Shown here piece by piece: positions 58,623 to 64,000 of a DNA stretch of 64,000 nt. The notes under the pieces were generated by a model that was not told the origin of the DNA, searched no databases, and saw only the letters and a list, made by a program, of their open reading frames with translations. The stretch's first letter is position 1. The number at the start of each line of letters is the position of its first letter. Source of the stretch: Eudorina sp. 2006-703-Eu-15. Lineage: Eukaryota > Chlorophyta > Chlorophyceae > Chlamydomonadales > Volvocaceae. The stretch is from contig BDSI01000118.1 of NCBI GenBank assembly GCA_003117195.1, positions 1 through 64,000 of the forward strand, read 5' to 3'. The translations under genes were made by a program, and so were the position numbers.

Positions 58623-61098
58623 CGATTAATGTTGCCAACTGTGGTACATAACAACAAGGCTAAAACCGCGAAAGCATGCCACTGATCATAAGAACGGTAC
58701 TAACGCCAGGCAGTCATCACACCTCCTGAATGCCGTGATTGTATGTCTCACTGTTTTAGTTCCTGCGTACGACAGGACTGTACTGGTGGGCCCCTAATGA
58801 CAAGCCAGGTAGCCAGCTGCCACGGCACTATTTTCAGCAAAATAGGAAACATTCACAGAACTTTCAGCATCTGGCATTGCCTATTTGATTCGACAGGACC
58901 ATACCTGAATAATGTCGTCCTTTTGGGGTTGTCATATGCTTGTGTCTGAGTATAAGGACGAAAGCGAAATATGGGTCTGCAATTAGATTGCATGCGTCTT
59001 CATCACAAAAGCGGCGCGTCAAGGAGTGAGTCATCAAGTGCGCTGGGTAATCCATTTAGGAAATGAATCCCTTGATGTGTGGGTTGCGCCAAGGGACAAC
59101 GAAATCAAGACCTTCCAGGTAAAATCACATCGGTTTCTGTTGAAACGGCAACTTCCTCCGTACACACAGCTTTCCCGACATTACGACTTTACGAGTCTTC
59201 CGATGGCACCAAATGCATGGATCAGTTAAAAACTTAAGAAAAAACATTCACCATAATATTTGTGATTGAGGGCTCACGTCCTGGCTGGCGGGAGGTTACG
59301 GTGCCGTGACGAGTCAGTAACGCCGTATGACGCCGGGTTTCACAGTGGAGTTGAGGTGCACCGGTCCTGCTATACCAGGTACATGCGCTTGCTGTCAAGG
59401 AAGCGTAGATCCGACGGTGGCGCACATCGCAGCATGAATGCAGGACGAACATTCTCGAAGACGCCCTACGTGACGGGAAGGGACAGAACGACTGCAGTCA
59501 TGTCGGTTGGCATCTCCCAACTCCGCAGACCACACCAGAGCCTGCTGGATGGGGCTGGAGCCAGGGGAGTGGCTGAAATCAAACCGAACCCTAGACAACA
59601 GCACATCCCGGTCTCCTGTCCCCTTAACGTGTGCACGTGACGGCGCGGCAATTTCGTGGCGTCATCAACGGCCATCTGACCGCGTCGACGGGTGGACGCC
59701 TCGTCAGCAATCAAGGTACAGCTCCTGCAGCAGCTGCAGGCCTTCGACCTGAGGAAGTGAGGATACATCATAGGCCGGGGATACCCGAAATCCCCATCCG
59801 CGGCATACCGGGGATACCATCATGGCGAGCCTGCCTGGGACACCCTACTACCCGCCCTGGGGATGCAGTTTCCAGGTGAGGGGGGAAGTCTGTCCTGAAA
59901 ACTCCTGATGCCACGACGTTAGTTCGGTGGTATGGGGCAGCTGCTCGAACATTCTTTCTATCCCTTAGGCACGATGGCTGGGTGCACAGTCGGGGCCCAT
60001 CCGCTGGATCCGCTGCAGCATTCATTCCCTTGATAGGGCGGTAATAGAGGTAATAGACCCATTGGGGCCGTACGGGCAGGCCCCTGATGGTGGAGATACC
60101 TGTCGTAGGGGGCTATGACAAACCCGATTTTGGAGAGCAGGGGTGGTGGACTTTATCACACCTGAAGTTCAGAATTGAGGCACACCTCATGCACAGGAGT
60201 ACTTAAAGCGTCTCGTCACCCCTGCAACCCTCACCCTCACCCCCGCAAAAGCGCCTCTTCTCTACAGTTGTGACGAATTGTGCCACTGAAGGCTGTGACG
60301 CGGGAGGCCTTGGAGGAAGGTCAACTGTCCGGAGCTGCCGTGGATCCGGTACTTCAGCAAGTCGTTGCCTTGGTACATATCCGGATGCATGCCGACAGGT
60401 GCCGACCGCCTCGACAGCGTCGTGTACGTTACGATGTGAAACCCGAGAGCAACGGAACGTACACGACGCTCTCAAGGCGGTCGGCCTGCACCCGGACATG
60501 TTCCAAGGCAATTACTTGCGCATACTCTGCAACCACAAGTACCGAAACGCTCACGACTGCTCACGAGTTAAGGGCTGCGACGCGGGGGGCCTTGGACGCT
60601 TGGAGGACAGTCAACTGCTCGGCGCTGCCGTGGATTTGGCGCTCTCGGCTCTCAGTCGTTAAGCAGAGTGGCAAGATCTTTGGACATAGAGACTTAGAGG
60701 CGACGCAGATGGGTTTCCTTCCTTGCCCCTGATTCGGTGAACTTGGCAAGCCTTGGCCTCATTATTACTCGTGCAATAACTGTAACGACTCGTACATAGA
60801 CACAGCGGATTTGCTCGCAAGACGCAGCGCACAACCGTAGGAAAGAGGTGTTGCAAGTAGGAAACCAGGTGGTCAATGACGCCGATGGTAGTGAACTCCT
60901 TCAGGCGACGAAGCCCGGTAGATATAAATGAAATAGCTAGTGTTCTGGAGACGACCTTGGCCATCCCTCCGAATAGTACGGCGTTGTGCCAAGTTAATTG
61001 CCGAGGTGCTACCATAAGTCCTTGCATATTGCCAATTGCCATACTGCAGTCTTTTGTATCTTGTCCGGCCCCTTACTTTACCACTCAGCGATTGGAAA
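58623..61098. promoter_or_regulatory. Divergent intergenic region (kinase / LTO1-type gene)
   Basis: 2.5 kb, lower GC, presumed to include the missing kinase first exon, two promoters and 5' UTRs. It contains GGGGATACC-type short repeats at about 59775-59820 and the fold-back element at 60291-60636. No gene recognised. Confidence 0.45.
60291..60636. repeat. Fold-back element with flanking direct repeats
   Basis: Arms at 60357-60430 and 60456-60520 are inverted copies, allowing a few substitutions and an 8-9 nt gap (shared GCCGACCGCCT, AGCGTCGTGTACGTT and TTGCCTTGG blocks), around a 25-nt loop. Outside them, 60291-60346 and 60573-60636 are direct copies (GGCTG-GACGCGGG-GGCCTTGGA, GTCAACTG, GCTGCCGTGGAT). 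A plus-strand frame of 130 codons ends within it at 60662, but its only support is being open. Confidence 0.75.
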
Positions 61099-63967
61099 AT
61101 GTCAGCAGCGACGATTCGCTCGGCTGGGACAGTGGGCTGTTCAGGAAGAGCGCCCTCGTCAGGATCAAACTACCGCCCCACTACGTCGCCACTGCCGATC
61201 CCAGCGCGGCGCGTTGCCATGGGGATGGGTCACCGAACGAGGAATTTGATGGTGCAGCGGAATGCGGGGCCTGACCAGTTTCAATCCGCGCCTCCTCTTG
61301 CGGACCAGCCGGCGGAAACTTCTGGCGCCGTTGAAACGAAGGTAAGCGACGAGCGCCCCAGGTGGCGGGACAGGCGGTCGCCGAAGTGGACTGACATGGC
61401 TCCGTCAACCCGCACCGTAGGTTGCCCCCCCACCAATCAACACCAGCAACTTCAACGCCGTGGCCGCACTCGCCTCAGTGGGGCTGGTGGAGACGGCATA
61501 CCTCACTTACGTGGGTCCGGGGGCGCGTCACTGCGCAACCTGTCGTGCCTGCTGCCTCGGGGGACGGCGCGACCCGGGGGTGGCGGGACCGCTGTGCATC
61601 GCTTCAAAGTCTCACAAACCATGTGTATGAGTGTGTTTGATAAGAATTAAACCCACCCGTAACCCATGTGTATGTGTGTGTACGGTACCCGGTGTGGTGG
61701 GCGGACCGCCCAACCCTCATCCCCACCCCCTCCTCCCACAGCGGCGCAGCTTCGATGTGTCTGCAAATTTCCTGTACCCCCGCCCCTCCCCCACATCACA
61801 CCGCTGGAGGTCCTGGTGCAGTGCATGCCTCACCGGACCTTTACCGCCGGCAGCAGCGCAGTGTGAACATACCTACCTGTGTCCTTTACCCCCAATCCAC
61901 CAACCCATTCCGCCAACCCCACCCCACCAACCCCGCCCCACCAACCCCGCCCCACCAACCCCATCCCACCCCACCAACCCCATCCCACCCCACCAACCCC
62001 ATCCCACCAACCCCGCCCCACCAACTCCACCCCACCAACCCCAGGTGAAGCTGTTCGATGGCCCGCTGGTGTGTCCCACCAACGGCTGCGAGAGCGTCCT
62101 CAACAGCCCCTATGGGCAGCTCTTCGGACTGCCGCTGTCGCTGTTCGGGATGCTCGCGTACGGCGCCGTAGGTGCGCTGGCGGTGACGTACGTACGGCAA
62201 GCCCTTGAGACCCCGCCCGCGGCCTCGCGGGGTACGACGCTGATGGCCCTCACGGCGGGGGTGGCGGCGCTGGCCACCACCAGTGCTGTTCTCATGTGAG
62301 CTCCAGGGGCGATCGGGGATTGGGCGGGGACTAGGCGGGGATTGAGCGGGGACGGGGTGGGGACTAGGCGGGGATTAGGCGACGGATTAAGCGTGCAGTA
62401 AAACTCGAGGCTCACACAGCACGGTCAGATGCAGGAGGGGTTGGAAGGTCAGGGGCGCTGTTGAGCGGCCTTACGGCGCCAATTGCAGGAGCAGCAGCGC
62501 TGGACGGACGGGGCAAGCAGGGACTGGGAACCAGCGGCGGCGGTAGCGCACGTGCGGTCGAGCACGACCGTTCGTTGCCTCAGCAGTGGGCAATTGCAAC
62601 CGCCAACCAACCGTCTACCTAACCGAATATCCAACCCACGCGGGTCCGCGCGGGCGGTCTACTGAGCAGCCGGCCGCCCCTCCCCCCTCCATGGTCCTCG
62701 CACTCATTTACATGGCATGCCACCTCTCCCCCTACCCCGGTGCTACTCTCCCCCCATCCCCATGTCTACCAATTTCCTATATTCCCCCCCTCCCCTCCCC
62801 CCCTCCCTCGTCCCCCTGCGCAGCTCCCTCCTCCAGACCCGGCTGGGCGGCACCCCCTGCGCCTGGTGCTACCTGTCCGCGGGGATCGCCACCACCATCG
62901 CCGTCACCCACGGCACCTCCCTGAGCGGACAGCAGCTCAAGGTGGGCGGAGGGGAGGGGAGGCGGAGGGGAGGGGAGGGGAGGGGAGGGGAGGGGGGCCG
63001 GAGGGGAAGGCGGAGGGAGAGACGGAGGGAGAGGCGGAGTGCGCCCAGGATGGGGAGGGGGTGTATGGGGAGGGGGGCCCGGAGGGGGCAGGTTTAATCA
63101 GCGGACGGCGGCGGCGGCCCGATAAGGCGGCCCGGGGGCTGGGGAATCCATCTCGGGGTGCTGCTCGGGGCCGCTGCCGCCTGGGCCCATCTGTGCGAGG
63201 GTATGCAGGAGGCATCAGGGGGGTGTGGGCTCTCAGCGCGACGAGATTGGGCGAGAGGGTGGTGGCTGTGCGGGGAGGGGAGGGGAGGGGCGGTGATCCT
63301 GGCCATGCGGTACCTTGTGGGCGGTGAAGTCCCGCCCTGACGACCTCCCTGGCGCCCTCCCTGGCGCCCTCGCTGGCGCCCTCCGGCCGTTCCGCCCTCC
63401 CTGGAGGTCCGTCTCACCCCGAACCGGATCCTTCTCCGGCCCCGACCCCGGCCGCCCCCCGCCACCGGGCGGCCCCCGGTCCGGTCTCCCATCCCAACCT
63501 TGATCCCAGTGCCCTGGTAACGCCCCCCTCCCTCATCCGACTCCCTCCCACCCACCCCAGCAGGACAACGCCCTCAGCGGGTTGGGCGGGGCGCTGGCTA
63601 CGGCGGTGGTGCTGTACGCCGGCCTGCCGAGCGGCGCCAGCAACGCGGGGGCAGTGTACGACGAGAATTTCTCGGTGCCGTACCAGGTAGGCTGGAAGGT
63701 TGGCCAGCGGTGCGGCGGGGCGGCCGTTCCACTGTATGAACTCCGGGCGGCGCCGAGGGTTGATCCCTGACATCCTGGCCAGTAGTGGCCTGGGTGGAGG
63801 TTGCGACTGGGGGATGGAGGATGGGGCGGTCGAGCCGCTGGCTGCCTCCCCCGCTGGATCAGATCCTATGCCGGGCACACGGTGTTCCTCTTCCGACCCC
63901 GACCCCGACCCCGGCCCCGACCCCGGCCCTGACCCCGGCCCGACCCCGGCCCCGACCCCGACCCCGG

Positions 63968-64000
<33 letters not shown>
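61099..64000 (+). CDS. LTO1: LTO1-type VKOR (vitamin K epoxide reductase domain) with transit peptide; 3' end outside window
   Basis: Plant and algal LTO1 is a thylakoid VKOR fused to a thioredoxin domain that forms disulfides in lumenal proteins, including photosystem II subunits. Exon 1 (61099-61341) gives MSAATIRSAGTVGCSGRAPS and further Ser/Arg-rich sequence, a likely chloroplast transit peptide. Exon 2 (61421-61510): FNAVAALASVGLVETAYLTY, TM1. Exon 3 (62045-62295): VKLFDGPLVCPTNGCESVLN with the two loop cysteines, then GLPLSLFGMLAYGAVGAL, TM2, and a third hydrophobic helix. Exon 4 (62824-62941): GGTPCAWCYLSAGIATTIAV with the quinone-coupled CxxC. Exon 5 (63561-63686) continues to YDENFSVPYQ. 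Phases match at every junction (0, 0, 2, 0). The thioredoxin domain should lie past 64000. All four core VKOR cysteines are present. Confidence 0.92.
61744..61781 (+). repeat. Intronic repeat (copy 11, diverged)
   Basis: GCGCAGCTTCGATGTGTCTG then CAAATTTCCTGTACCCCC. It is sense to the LTO1-type gene, inside intron 61511-62044 and about 260 nt from its acceptor. Confidence 0.65.
61895..62043 (+). repeat. CCCACCAACCCCG-type tandem array at a 3' splice site
   Basis: Units of CCCCACCAACCCCGC/CCCCATCC fill the last 150 nt of LTO1 intron 2 up to its CCCCAG acceptor. Confidence 0.8.
62761..62782 (+). repeat. Intronic 3'-splice-site repeat (copy 12)
   Basis: ATGTCTACCAATTTCCTATA followed by an unbroken C/T tract to the acceptor AG at 62822-62823. 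Sense orientation, about 41 nt upstream of the LTO1 CxxC exon. Confidence 0.85.
63888..64000 (+). repeat. CCCCGACCCCGGC-type minisatellite
   Basis: Alternating CCGACC and CCGGCCCC units run to the window edge, inside the LTO1 intron after 63686. Confidence 0.85.

Overview
This is nuclear DNA from a green alga, most likely a volvocine or other chlamydomonadalean. The signs are very high GC, dense GT-AG introns filled with G-rich or C-rich simple repeats, long Ala/Gln/Pro/Gly runs in regulatory proteins, TGTAA polyadenylation signals, and a plant-type VKOR-thioredoxin gene beside a cyclic-nucleotide-dependent AGC kinase. Nothing bacterial, organellar or viral was seen. Gene models were spliced by eye from exon homology, splice signals and phase, so small-exon boundaries are approximate.

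Layout. (1) 1-9060, minus: 5' half of a SKI3/TTC37-type TPR protein, cut by the left edge. (2) 9702-18840, plus: a very large low-complexity nuclear protein (about 2,725 aa, three exons) with a SAND-like segment split by its first intron. It is a candidate VARL (RegA-like) regulator, transcribed divergently from SKI3. (3) 20310 to about 25364, minus: a peroxisomal sarcosine/pipecolate oxidase-type flavoenzyme. (4) 26405-33686, plus: a Ser-rich N-terminus probably joined to an F-box-like, leucine-rich-repeat-like protein with about one repeat per exon. (5) 35847-44883, minus: complete SMC4 (condensin). (6) 46414-46971 and about 47422-47743, minus: a small CxxC-pair protein and the last exons of an unidentified gene. 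(7) 49548 to about 58622, minus: a complete cyclic-nucleotide-dependent (PKG-type) kinase except for an unresolved first exon. (8) 61099 to the right edge, plus: LTO1-type VKOR, cut before its thioredoxin domain.

The genes do not form a pathway: RNA decay, transcription, amine oxidation, protein turnover, chromosome condensation, signalling and lumenal disulfide formation. The shared feature is in the introns. A short repeat (sense core ATGTCTACCAATTTCCTATA) occurs about a dozen times, always inside introns, and usually just upstream of a 3' splice site. Other structured DNA includes a 36-bp near-perfect hairpin in a kinase intron, a fold-back element with flanking direct repeats at 60.3-60.6 kb, and a diverged pair of mobile-element remnants in SKI3 introns.
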